From Bacteroidota bacterium (lineage in GTDB: Bacteria; Bacteroidota; Bacteroidia; J057), in assembly GCA_003696875.1 (NCBI GenBank), contig RFHL01000348.1, positions 1 to 6,533 of the forward strand: a stretch of 6,533 bases of DNA. The letters run 5' to 3'. This document shows positions 1 through 6,483 of this stretch, one piece after another (position 1 is the first letter of the stretch; every line of letters starts with the position of its first letter). Made by a program: the position numbers and the translations under genes. The notes below the pieces were generated by a model. That model searched no databases. It saw nothing but the letters and a program-made list of their open reading frames with translations, and was not told where the DNA came from.

Positions 1-2346
1 GTCAATGGGACCTTTACCGACAATTTTGCCTGGATCGACGCCAAATCCGGGCTGGTACAAGGAATGCGAACCCAGATAAACAACCTCATCCTTGATGTGG
101 AAATCCTGGATAGCCTGGTCTACCTGGGAGGCGATTTCTTTACGGCCGAGGGGACGTATTCCCCCAATCTGGCTACCTATCGGGTAGATGGGCCGGTTTT
201 TCAGACCCAGGCGGTTGCGCTGAATCCCAAGCTCGGAGGCAATACGGGGGACGTAACTATACAGATCTTTGGCTCCGGCCTCACCACTCACCCACAGGTG
301 ATTTTGCGCAAGGCAGGTGTGTCTGATATCGTCGCCATAGACTCGCTGACACGGGTTTTCTTTGGCGATCAGGTGCGGGCTACCTTTGACCTGCGCAACG
401 CCCCGCTGGGCCTGCGGGATGTGTGGCTCATCGCCGGGGGCGATACCGTCATCATGACCGATGGCTTTCGGGTGGTGAAGGGCCAGGCTCCCCGGGTATG
501 GGCCAAGGTGGTGCGGCCGCCCCGTATTCGGTTCAATCCAGAATCGCCCGGGCATACCCTGCTGATTACCTATGGCAATGCCGGTACCATTGATGCCGAA
601 GGGGTACCTATCTGGCTGGCCCTTTCTTCTCACATCAATCTGGCTGACATCAACTTGCAGTTTTTGCCATATCCCAGCAACCTCACGCCGGGCGATGTGC
701 TGGACTTTGTGCCAGTGGATACCCTCAACGGCCGGCCGGTAGACGTGGTGGTCTACGCCATGGTGATCGGGCGGGTGCCGGCTGGCTTCCAGGGACAGAT
801 TGCCTTTCGGATACGACCTGATACCGTCGGCAACTTTTTTGTCGCGGCCTGGGCTACCCAGCCCTTGTACGGGTCGCCGCTCAAGTATGCCGTGGGCGAA
901 TGTACCGACCGCCTGATCGGCAAGATCGTGGGCCTGGTGCCCGGGGGCGACTGCGTGTACAATGCCATGGACGCCCTGCTGTCCCCCATCTTCGATGCGG
1001 CCCTGGATCCGGACTTTGGTTCGGCCCAGTACGCCGCCAACTATGCCTGGACCCTGGGTGGGGCCATCGTAGATTGTGGGATCGCCGCTACCGGCGGTGG
1101 CTTGGTGCTGGACATTCTCAAAGATATCCTCAACTACAAGGCCCTTTTCGACGACATCCAGACGATCGCCTCCTGTCTGGAGCTATTCGGACCAAATCCC
1201 AAAGAGGACGAAATCCAGATAACCGTCTCCTGTGATCCCAATCAGAAGGCGGGCCTGCCCGGCGTGGGCGCCCCGCAGTGGATCAATCCCGTCGAGCCGC
1301 TGCCCTATCTGGTCGAATTTGAAAACCTGGCCGATGCGACGGCCCCGGCCATCGAAGTGGTTATCGAGGATACCCTCGACACTCAGGTGATGAACCTGCG
1401 CACCTTCGAACTGCGCTTTTTTACCCTGGCCGACAGTCTCTTTGAAATCCCTCCGGGCCGGCAGGAATGGAAGCAGATGGTGGACCTGCGTCCGACCGGC
1501 AACCAGGCTTTTGCCCGGGTGAGCTTTGAGCTCGATACCCTCTCCGGCGTTTTTACTTCCCGCTTCGAAGGCTTGGATCCTGCCACCCTGGAGCCCCTCG
1601 ACGGCGCTCTGGAGGGCATCATTCCCCCCAATGTGAATGATCCCGAAGGCCGCGGCAGCATCGGCTACCGCGTAGACCTGATCGAAGGTCTGCCTACCGG
1701 TACCCCGGTGGCCAACTCGGCGGCCATCTACTTTGACTTCAACGCCCCCATTGTGACCAACACCTGGCTCAATACGCTGGACGTGGATGCCCCCGAGAGC
1801 GCGGTTTCGCCCCTTGACAGTGTGCAGTTCAGCCTGGAATTCCCGGTGTCCTGGTCGGGGAGCGACCTCGGTTCCGGGGTGGAAACCTACGATCTCTACG
1901 TCTCCACCGATGGCGGCGGCTATGTACGGGAGATTCCCAACCTCAGTGACACGGTGATCACCTTCACCGGCGAGGCTGGCCGCGAATATGCCTTCTATAC
2001 CATTGCCACCGATTCGGTGGGCAATGAAGAAATGGCCCCGCTGGTCGCCGATGCGACCACCCGCATTGACGAGGCGACAGCGGTGGAAGACCTGAACACC
2101 GCCACGCTTGCCATTGTCCCTAACCCCAACCGGGGGGCCTTTGGTTTGCAGGTCGACGGCCTGCCGGCGGGTACCGCCACGCTGCGCATCTTTGATGCGA
2201 CGGGGCGACAAGTCACGCAGCAAGCGGTCCCGCTTGCGGGGAGCGCGCAGGAGATTCCGATCCAGCTGAACCTGCCCGCAGGGATGTATCTGCTGGGGCT
2301 ACAGACAGGTGGCCGTTACTGGCATCAGCGTTTGGTGATCGAGTAG
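1..2346 (+). CDS. 5'-truncated T9SS-exported multidomain surface protein (propeller blade, IPT/TIG-like, IYFDFNAPI module, Fn3-like, sorting domain)
   Basis: The reading frame is open from base 1 with no stop, so the gene starts upstream; the ATG at 64 is internal. Numbering from base 1 gives 781 visible residues. Residues 1-64 resemble the end of a beta-propeller (VYLGGDFFTAEG followed by NLATY, as in DUF5122/delta-60-type blades). Residues 66-162 look like an IPT/TIG Ig-like domain. Residues 163-293 are beta-rich and unassigned. Residues 294-400 are a helical, glycine-rich stretch with Cys at 301, 318, 359 and 392. Residues 412-596 begin DPNQK and end AAIYFDFNAPIVTN, a divergent version of the module I recall as DUF7619. 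Residues 597-690 are Fn3-like (WSGSDLGSG, YAFYTIATDSVGN). Residues 701-781 are a T9SS type A sorting domain (VPNPNRG, then GMYLL and RLVIE), so export through the outer membrane is expected. The role is probably structural or adhesive; no catalytic motif is visible. A strong terminator follows 33 bases after the stop. Confidence 0.9.
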   Translation, partial: VNGTFTDNFAWIDAKSGLVQGMRTQINNLILDVEILDSLVYLGGDFFTAEGTYSPNLATYRVDGPVFQTQAVALNPKLGGNTGDVTIQIFGSGLTTHPQVILRKAGVSDIVAIDSLTRVFFGDQVRATFDLRNAPLGLRDVWLIAGGDTVIMTDGFRVVKGQAPRVWAKVVRPPRIRFNPESPGHTLLITYGNAGTIDAEGVPIWLALSSHINLADINLQFLPYPSNLTPGDVLDFVPVDTLNGRPVDVVVYAMVIGRVPAGFQGQIAFRIRPDTVGNFFVAAWATQPLYGSPLKYAVGECTDRLIGKIVGLVPGGDCVYNAMDALLSPIFDAALDPDFGSAQYAANYAWTLGGAIVDCGIAATGGGLVLDILKDILNYKALFDDIQTIASCLELFGPNPKEDEIQITVSCDPNQKAGLPGVGAPQWINPVEPLPYLVEFENLADATAPAIEVVIEDTLDTQVMNLRTFELRFFTLADSLFEIPPGRQEWKQMVDLRPTGNQAFARVSFELDTLSGVFTSRFEGLDPATLEPLDGALEGIIPPNVNDPEGRGSIGYRVDLIEGLPTGTPVANSAAIYFDFNAPIVTNTWLNTLDVDAPESAVSPLDSVQFSLEFPVSWSGSDLGSGVETYDLYVSTDGGGYVREIPNLSDTVITFTGEAGREYAFYTIATDSVGNEEMAPLVADATTRIDEATAVEDLNTATLAIVPNPNRGAFGLQVDGLPAGTATLRIFDATGRQVTQQAVPLAGSAQEIPIQLNLPAGMYLLGLQTGGRYWHQRLVIE

Positions 2347-2379
2347 AGACGGGGCAAGTCCTTACAATCTCTTATCTTG

Positions 2380-2412
2380 GGGGAGGGACGCAAGTCTCTC
2401 CCCTTGTTTGTT
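2380..2412 (+). terminator. Intrinsic terminator with GCAA tetraloop
   Basis: A 10-bp stem (2380-2389 with 2394-2403, one G-U wobble) is closed by a GCAA (GNRA-type) tetraloop at 2390-2393. A T-rich tract, TTGTTTGTT, follows directly at 2404-2412. It lies 33 bases after the stop codon of the upstream exported protein and should end that transcript, separating it from the dehydrogenase gene. Confidence 0.85.
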
Positions 2413-2545
2413 GGGTTCAAGGGTGGGGCGTGGACACCCTGCTAGGCGTGTATATGGGGGCCTTTCCGGGCACTCCTATTCTGCCGCTCTCTTCTGTCGA
2501 ACGTAGTGAAATCCCAAGAATCGGAAACCTCTGACCTCTCAATAT

Positions 2546-3238
2546 ATGTATTATTCACTTGTAACCGGTGCCAATCGCGGCATAGGCCTGGAAATCGCCC
2601 GCCAACTGAGCCAGCGTGGGCATCATGTGCTGATGGGGGTGCGTGACCCTAAGGCGGCCGAGGCAGCCCTCCGCCAAGTGGCTGCGACTGGTGGCAAAGC
2701 CACCCTGATACCGCTGGACCTGACCTATCCCGACAGTCTGGCGCTGGCTGTGTCGCAGGTCAAGATGCTTACGCCCCGCCTGGATGTGCTGATCAACAAT
2801 GCAGCGATCCTGCTGCCAGAGTCGCAGCAGTTGCTAAAGGCGCCCATGTCCGAGATTGAAGAAACCCTGCAGGTGAATGTGCTGGGAGCTCTGCGCATGG
2901 TACGGCATTTTCGGCCGCTGCTGAAGGCGGGAAGCCGCATCATCAATGTGTCCAGTGAGGCGGGGGCCATCTGCGGGGGCGCGGGCACCTACGCTCCGGT
3001 CTACAGCCTGTCCAAGACAGCCCTTAATGCCCTGACCATGCACCTGGCCCACACTCTGGCTGGGGAGGAGATCTCGGTCAATGCCGTTTGCCCGGGCTGG
3101 GTGCGGACCCGGATGGGCGGGCAGGGGGCCCCGCGTTCGGCGGCCGAGGGCGCCGATACGCCGGTATGGCTGGCGACGGAGACCGATCCGGCGCTGACGG
3201 GCAGGTTCTGGCAGGACCGCCGGGAGATCGGGTGGTGA
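2546..3238 (+). CDS. Classical short-chain dehydrogenase/reductase (SDR), carbonyl reductase-like
   Basis: This complete 230-residue protein is a cytoplasmic NAD(P)(H)-dependent oxidoreductase with a single Rossmann domain. The cofactor-binding glycine motif TGANRGIG is at residues 7-14, so the start at 2546 leaves the usual short first strand. Arg33 just after the second strand (VRD) suggests NADPH preference, as in carbonyl reductases. Asp58 sits where the adenine-contacting Asp is expected, and NNAA is at 84-87. The catalytic set is visible: Asn111, Ser137 (NVSS), Tyr153 and Lys157 (YSLSK). The PGWV motif is at 183-186. The C-terminal segment TPVWLA followed by TGRFW and a final IGW is typical of bacterial carbonyl reductase-like SDRs. 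The length is slightly below the usual 250. The substrate cannot be told from sequence. No Shine-Dalgarno is seen. It is probably monocistronic, because a terminator lies upstream and a repeat-bearing gap of nearly 400 bases lies downstream. Confidence 0.95.
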   Translation: MYYSLVTGANRGIGLEIARQLSQRGHHVLMGVRDPKAAEAALRQVAATGGKATLIPLDLTYPDSLALAVSQVKMLTPRLDVLINNAAILLPESQQLLKAPMSEIEETLQVNVLGALRMVRHFRPLLKAGSRIINVSSEAGAICGGAGTYAPVYSLSKTALNALTMHLAHTLAGEEISVNAVCPGWVRTRMGGQGAPRSAAEGADTPVWLATETDPALTGRFWQDRREIGW

Positions 3239-3239
3239 G

Positions 3240-3295
3240 GGTTCAAGAATTCGGGTTCCTGGTTCCTGGTTGAGTGTTCCGGGTTCGGGTTTGTT
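3240..3295 (+). repeat. Degenerate heptad (GGTTCNN) tandem repeat array
   Basis: From 3240 the sequence falls into consecutive 7-base units: GGTTCAA, GAATTCG, GGTTCCT, GGTTCCT, GGTTGAG, TGTTCCG, GGTTCGG, and a weaker GTTTGTT. Two central units are identical, and the others differ from GGTTCNN by one or two bases. The array starts one base after the stop codon of the SDR gene. A lone GGTTCAA unit also occurs at 2414-2420, on the other side of that gene. From memory, arrays of this kind are scattered through intergenic DNA in several Bacteroidota; their function is not known to me. Confidence 0.7.
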
Positions 3296-3314
3296 GGTGA
3301 TCACTGCATGTCGA

Positions 3315-3391
3315 CGAGCTCAATAGCTGCCCGTGGAAGGGCATCGAAGCGTAGGGAAGGTTGAGAGTCGGACTTCGAGCTCGGGTTTTTT
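3315..3391 (+). terminator. Possible weak terminator after the SDR gene
   Basis: The 7-base arms CGAGCTC (3315-3321) and GAGCTCG (3377-3383) are complementary, followed by GG and six T residues (3386-3391). A small hairpin, TGCCC at 3328-3332 with GGGCA at 3339-3343, nests inside. An alternative pairing joins TCGAAG (3344-3349) with CTTCGA (3373-3378). The long distance between arms makes this weaker than the other terminators here, but nothing better follows the SDR gene. Confidence 0.3.
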
Positions 3392-3420
3392 CTGGCAGGA
3401 ATGCGCGCTTTCCTTGTTTA

Positions 3421-3540
3421 TTATTTTCAGTACAGCAATTAAATTTTTTTATTAAAAATCAGTAAATCAGATACTTGTTTAGGTATTTGTTCTAATTTTA
3501 TTTCAGAATAAGACAATTTTGTTCCTTTTCCTCATAGGAA
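3421..3540 (+). promoter_or_regulatory. AT-rich upstream region with candidate Bacteroidota promoter
   Basis: By hand count only 27 of these 120 bases are G or C, in sharp contrast to the GC-rich genes on both sides. The region precedes the second exported-protein gene and is the natural place for its promoter. Against the Bacteroidota -7 consensus TAnnTTTG, CAATTTTG at 3514-3521 has one mismatch, with a TTG at 3487-3489 upstream but a long 24-base spacer. TAATTTTA at 3493-3500 also has one mismatch, with a TTG at 3475-3477 and a short 15-base spacer. Neither is ideal, so the exact boxes are uncertain. The rest of the gap between the SDR stop and this gene holds only the heptad array and a possible terminator. 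Confidence 0.4.
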
Positions 3541-3621
3541 TAACGAGCGAGGATGGGGTACTTGTGGGGGTTCGCACGTGAATTCTCCTTTGCCGTTTTA
3601 CTCCCTCCAGATCCTCGACCT

Positions 3622-6225
3622 ATGCGAAAACTTTCTTCTCTGACCCATGTATTGGCGCTGCTTATGTTCCTGTTCACGGGAATAGGCCTTGCCACCGCCC
3701 AGCCCATCGCGGGCATCGCGGCTTCGGACAGCTCCGGCTGTGCCCCGATCACCATCTCCTTTACCGATGTATCTACCCCGGGTGGCCTGACCATCACGGG
3801 CTGGACCTGGAACTTTGGGGATGGCACTACCAGTATGCAGCAGAATCCCGTGCATACCTATACCACCGATGGCTATTATAACGTGTCGTTGACCATCTCG
3901 CTCTCCAACGGCAGCACCAGCACGGCCTGGCTCTGGCTGGACCTTGCCGGGCCGGAGATCTGGTGGATCGGACCAAGTGGAGCCATTTGTGGCCCGGGAC
4001 CGGTTAATTATCAGGCCTTTGTGGATTCCAGCAACTTTGGCGCGACCTATGAATGGTTTGTCAACGGCGTGGCGGCGGGCTCCGGTGGCGGCCAGTTTCC
4101 CACCCTCAACTTCCCCACCGCCGGCACCTATGATGTCAAGCTACGCGTCACCGATCTCGACGGCTGTCAGGACTCGCTCACCCAGGCGATCGTGATCCCG
4201 GCGGCCCTGAGCACGGGGCTCACTACCACCGGCGCCAGCTGCGGCGCCAATGATGGCAGCGCATCGGTCGCCCCCGCTGGCGGCACGCCGCCCTACTTTG
4301 CGCAGTGGTCCAACGGGATGAATGGCAACAGCGTCAGTGGCCTTGGACCGGGTCTTTATACCGTCACCATCTTTGATACGGTTGGTTGCTCTGTCACCGA
4401 CACCTTTTTCATCAACCAGTCCGGCCTCAATATTTCGGCCACCCTCACCAACCCCAGCTGCGACAACGACCAGAACGGAGCGATTGACCTGACGGTGAGC
4501 GGGGGAGCCGGCGGTTATACGTTTAATTGGAGCAATGGCGCCACCACCGAGGACCTGAGCGGCCTTGGCTCGGGCATCTACATTGTCACCGTAAGCGATG
4601 GTACCTGTACCACCGCCGATACCTTTGAGCTCGATGCTTCGGTGTTGAGTCTGGTCACGAGTACCACCACCACGGATTGTTGGGGTGGCAATGTAGGCAC
4701 GGCCACCGTGGCCGTGACGGGAGGCGTACAGCCCTACACCTACGCCTGGAGCAATGGCGGTACCACCGCCATGGTTTCCGGCCTGGCTCAGGGCGGCTAC
4801 TCGGTCACCGTGACCGACGCCAACGGTTGTACCGACCACGAGCTGGCCTTTGTTTCCTACGACGATACCTGTGTGATCACCCTCTCGGGCAAAGTGTACT
4901 ATGACGCCAACAGCAATTGTACGTTTGACCCCGGCGAGATCGGCTTTGGCGGCTGGATCACCCTGTCCAATGGAACCTCCGTCTTTGCGGATGTGAATGG
5001 CGACTACAGCATAGATGTCTTCCCCGGCGACTATGTCGTGGGCTACAACATCGGCTATTTCCCCAACATGACCCTGGTCTGCCCCAATACGGGCCTCTAC
5101 CAGCTCACCAATGTACAGACGGACCAGACCGGCCTGGACTTTGCCTTTGTAGGGGATTCCGTCAACCGGGATCTGCGGATCTCCCTCTACCAGGGTGCCC
5201 CCCGCCCGGGTTTCAACCACACCTACTATTACTATGTGTATAACAATGGAGGTGTCCCGGTGAGCCCGGTGGTCACCCTGACCATGGACCCGCTGGCCGA
5301 CTTCATCACGGCCAATCCCGCCCCGAGCGTCTACAATCCTACCACCAACACGGTGAGCTTTGTCGGGACGCCGATGCTGCCCGGCACCTACTACTGGGGC
5401 ACCGTCACGGCCTATCTGGATCCCACCGTGCCCCTGGGCACGCCCATGGTCTCCTATGCCCAGGTGGACCCCATCGCCGGGGATATCTACCCCGTGAACA
5501 ATGTGGATACCGTGTACCGGACGGTCGTGGGCTCCTTTGACCCCAACGACAAACTGGTCACTCCCCAGGGCGAAGGGCCCGCCGGCCACATCGCGCCGGA
5601 TGAGCAGGAGATGCGCTATACCATCCGGTTCCAGAATACGGGTACCGATACGGCTTTCTTTGTCGTGATCCGGGACACCATTGATGCGGACCTGGATGTC
5701 ATGACCTTCAAGCCTACCACCTGGAGTCACCCCTACGAGCTGACCATCGAGGAGGACAACATCCTGGTTTTCTCCTTCCCCAATATCCTGCTGCCCGACT
5801 CCAATACCAACGAGGCCGCGAGCCACGGGCATGTAGGCTACACCATGCTGCACAATGGCACCCTCGATCCCGGCACCGAGATTACCAACCGGGCGGCCAT
5901 CTACTTTGACTTCAACGCCCCCATCATCACCAACACGGTGCTGAACACGATCTTCGTCTCCACCGGGCTGAAGGATCAGCCCTGGGCCGGAAATCTGAAG
6001 CTCTACCCCAACCCCACGCAGGACCGCTGCGTGATAGAGGATGAAGGGCTGGTGCTGCAGCGGGTGGAGCTCTATGATATGCGCGGGGCGCGGCTGTCGA
6101 CCACGCTGGCCCGGGAGGCGCACCGGATTGAAATGAGCACGCAGTCCCTGCCGGAGGGCAGCTATCTGCTGCGCATCTTCACCGATCAGGGGCCGGTGGT
6201 GCGGCGACTGGTGCGGACGCGCTAG
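3622..6225 (+). CDS. T9SS-exported surface protein: PKD, three SprB-like repeats, SdrD_B-like, IYFDFNAPI module, sorting domain
   Basis: The ATG at 3622 was chosen because it gives a clean signal peptide, residues 1-26/27 (MRK, a hydrophobic core, then ATA-Q). An in-frame ATG at 3553 would add 23 residues unlike a leader. The product is 867 residues. Residues 28-110 are a PKD domain (WNFGDG at 63-68, HTY at 78-80); 111-193 are a second PKD-like domain. Residues 194-412 are three SprB-like repeats of 73-74 residues, each with a WSNG motif and two cysteines. Residues 417-513 resemble an SdrD_B or cell-wall prealbumin-like domain (YYDANSNCTFDPGEIG, possibly calcium-binding). Residues 514-636 are a DUF11/CARDB-like beta domain. 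Residues 637-778 start FDPNDK and end IYFDFNAPIITN, the module I recall as DUF7619. Residues 788-867 form the T9SS type A sorting domain (LYPNPT, GSYLLRI). It is probably a cell-surface adhesin; SprB repeats are named after a gliding adhesin, but motility is only a suggestion here. Confidence 0.93.
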   Translation: MRKLSSLTHVLALLMFLFTGIGLATAQPIAGIAASDSSGCAPITISFTDVSTPGGLTITGWTWNFGDGTTSMQQNPVHTYTTDGYYNVSLTISLSNGSTSTAWLWLDLAGPEIWWIGPSGAICGPGPVNYQAFVDSSNFGATYEWFVNGVAAGSGGGQFPTLNFPTAGTYDVKLRVTDLDGCQDSLTQAIVIPAALSTGLTTTGASCGANDGSASVAPAGGTPPYFAQWSNGMNGNSVSGLGPGLYTVTIFDTVGCSVTDTFFINQSGLNISATLTNPSCDNDQNGAIDLTVSGGAGGYTFNWSNGATTEDLSGLGSGIYIVTVSDGTCTTADTFELDASVLSLVTSTTTTDCWGGNVGTATVAVTGGVQPYTYAWSNGGTTAMVSGLAQGGYSVTVTDANGCTDHELAFVSYDDTCVITLSGKVYYDANSNCTFDPGEIGFGGWITLSNGTSVFADVNGDYSIDVFPGDYVVGYNIGYFPNMTLVCPNTGLYQLTNVQTDQTGLDFAFVGDSVNRDLRISLYQGAPRPGFNHTYYYYVYNNGGVPVSPVVTLTMDPLADFITANPAPSVYNPTTNTVSFVGTPMLPGTYYWGTVTAYLDPTVPLGTPMVSYAQVDPIAGDIYPVNNVDTVYRTVVGSFDPNDKLVTPQGEGPAGHIAPDEQEMRYTIRFQNTGTDTAFFVVIRDTIDADLDVMTFKPTTWSHPYELTIEEDNILVFSFPNILLPDSNTNEAASHGHVGYTMLHNGTLDPGTEITNRAAIYFDFNAPIITNTVLNTIFVSTGLKDQPWAGNLKLYPNPTQDRCVIEDEGLVLQRVELYDMRGARLSTTLAREAHRIEMSTQSLPEGSYLLRIFTDQGPVVRRLVRTR

Positions 6226-6273
6226 GCGAAGGACACCTGTTTCTGGATTCTTAAGCCTTCACACGTGCTGCGG

Positions 6274-6310
6274 AACCGGAGGCCGCGCCTGGCGCGGTCC
6301 CGGTTTTCTT
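6274..6310 (+). terminator. Strong intrinsic terminator of the second exported-protein gene
   Basis: AACCGG (6274-6279) pairs with CCGGTT (6300-6305). After a single bulged A at 6280, GG (6281-6282) pairs with TC (6298-6299), including one G-U wobble. CCGCGC (6283-6288) pairs with GCGCGG (6292-6297) around a CTG loop. This gives about 14 base pairs with one bulge. The tract TTTTCTT (6304-6310) closes it. It lies about 50 bases after the stop codon. Confidence 0.85.
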
Positions 6311-6359
6311 CCCCGCCGTCGCAAGGCTGATACGATACATTTCTTCATCCCCTTTTTGG

Positions 6360-6389
6360 AAACGCCCCGCCATTTGGCGGGACGTTTTT
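6360..6389 (+). terminator. Second stem-loop terminator in tandem
   Basis: AAACGCCCCGCC (6360-6371) pairs with GGCGGGACGTTT (6376-6387) with one C-A mismatch, around an ATTT loop, running into TTTTT (6385-6389). The T-tract on the + strand is better than on the - strand (CGTTTCC), so it most likely acts on rightward transcription, as a backup to the first terminator or as the end of a short transcript between them. Confidence 0.75.
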
Positions 6390-6436
6390 GGTGGGGTATG
6401 GGGATCCAATACCAGGGTAAACAGTAGGACGTCTCC

Positions 6437-6467
6437 TTGCACCATCGCGCCGGGCTTGCCATCTTTG
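6437..6467 (+). promoter_or_regulatory. Candidate Bacteroidota promoter for the last, partial gene
   Basis: TTG at 6437-6439 is followed after 20 bases by CATCTTTG (6460-6467), which matches the -7 consensus TAnnTTTG at all but one fixed position. It lies after the tandem terminators and ends 16 bases before the ATG at 6484, implying a very short leader. The spacing is within the usual range, but chance matches to such short boxes are common. Confidence 0.35.
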
Positions 6468-6483
6468 TCAGCAATCCCTGCCT

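Noticed and set aside
64..66. ATG at 64 as the true start of the first protein
   Set aside because: The frame is open upstream to the window edge and the residues before and after it form one continuous propeller-like blade; no signal peptide follows the ATG, although the protein has a T9SS sorting domain.
1183..2223. A 346-codon minus-strand open frame opposite the first exported-protein gene
   Set aside because: Same cause: antisense to a clear multidomain protein, with a composition matching reversed codon bias and no domain.
2834..3304. A 156-codon minus-strand open frame starting in the heptad repeats
   Set aside because: Its N-terminus is a translation of the 7-base repeats and the rest is antisense to the SDR gene.
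3297..3304. GTGATCAC palindrome as a possible operator
   Set aside because: Only 8 bases, not near a promoter-like element, and expected by chance.
3553..3621. Alternative start adding 23 residues to the second exported protein
   Set aside because: The extension would bury the signal peptide behind a Pro-rich, non-leader segment; the ATG at 3622 directly begins a standard signal sequence.
4141..6123. A 660-codon open frame on the minus strand opposite the second exported-protein gene
   Set aside because: It is the mirror of ACC/GCC/GGC-rich codons in a GC-rich gene, gives a low-complexity His/Gly/Val/Ile-rich product with no recognisable motif, and lies entirely within a well-supported protein.
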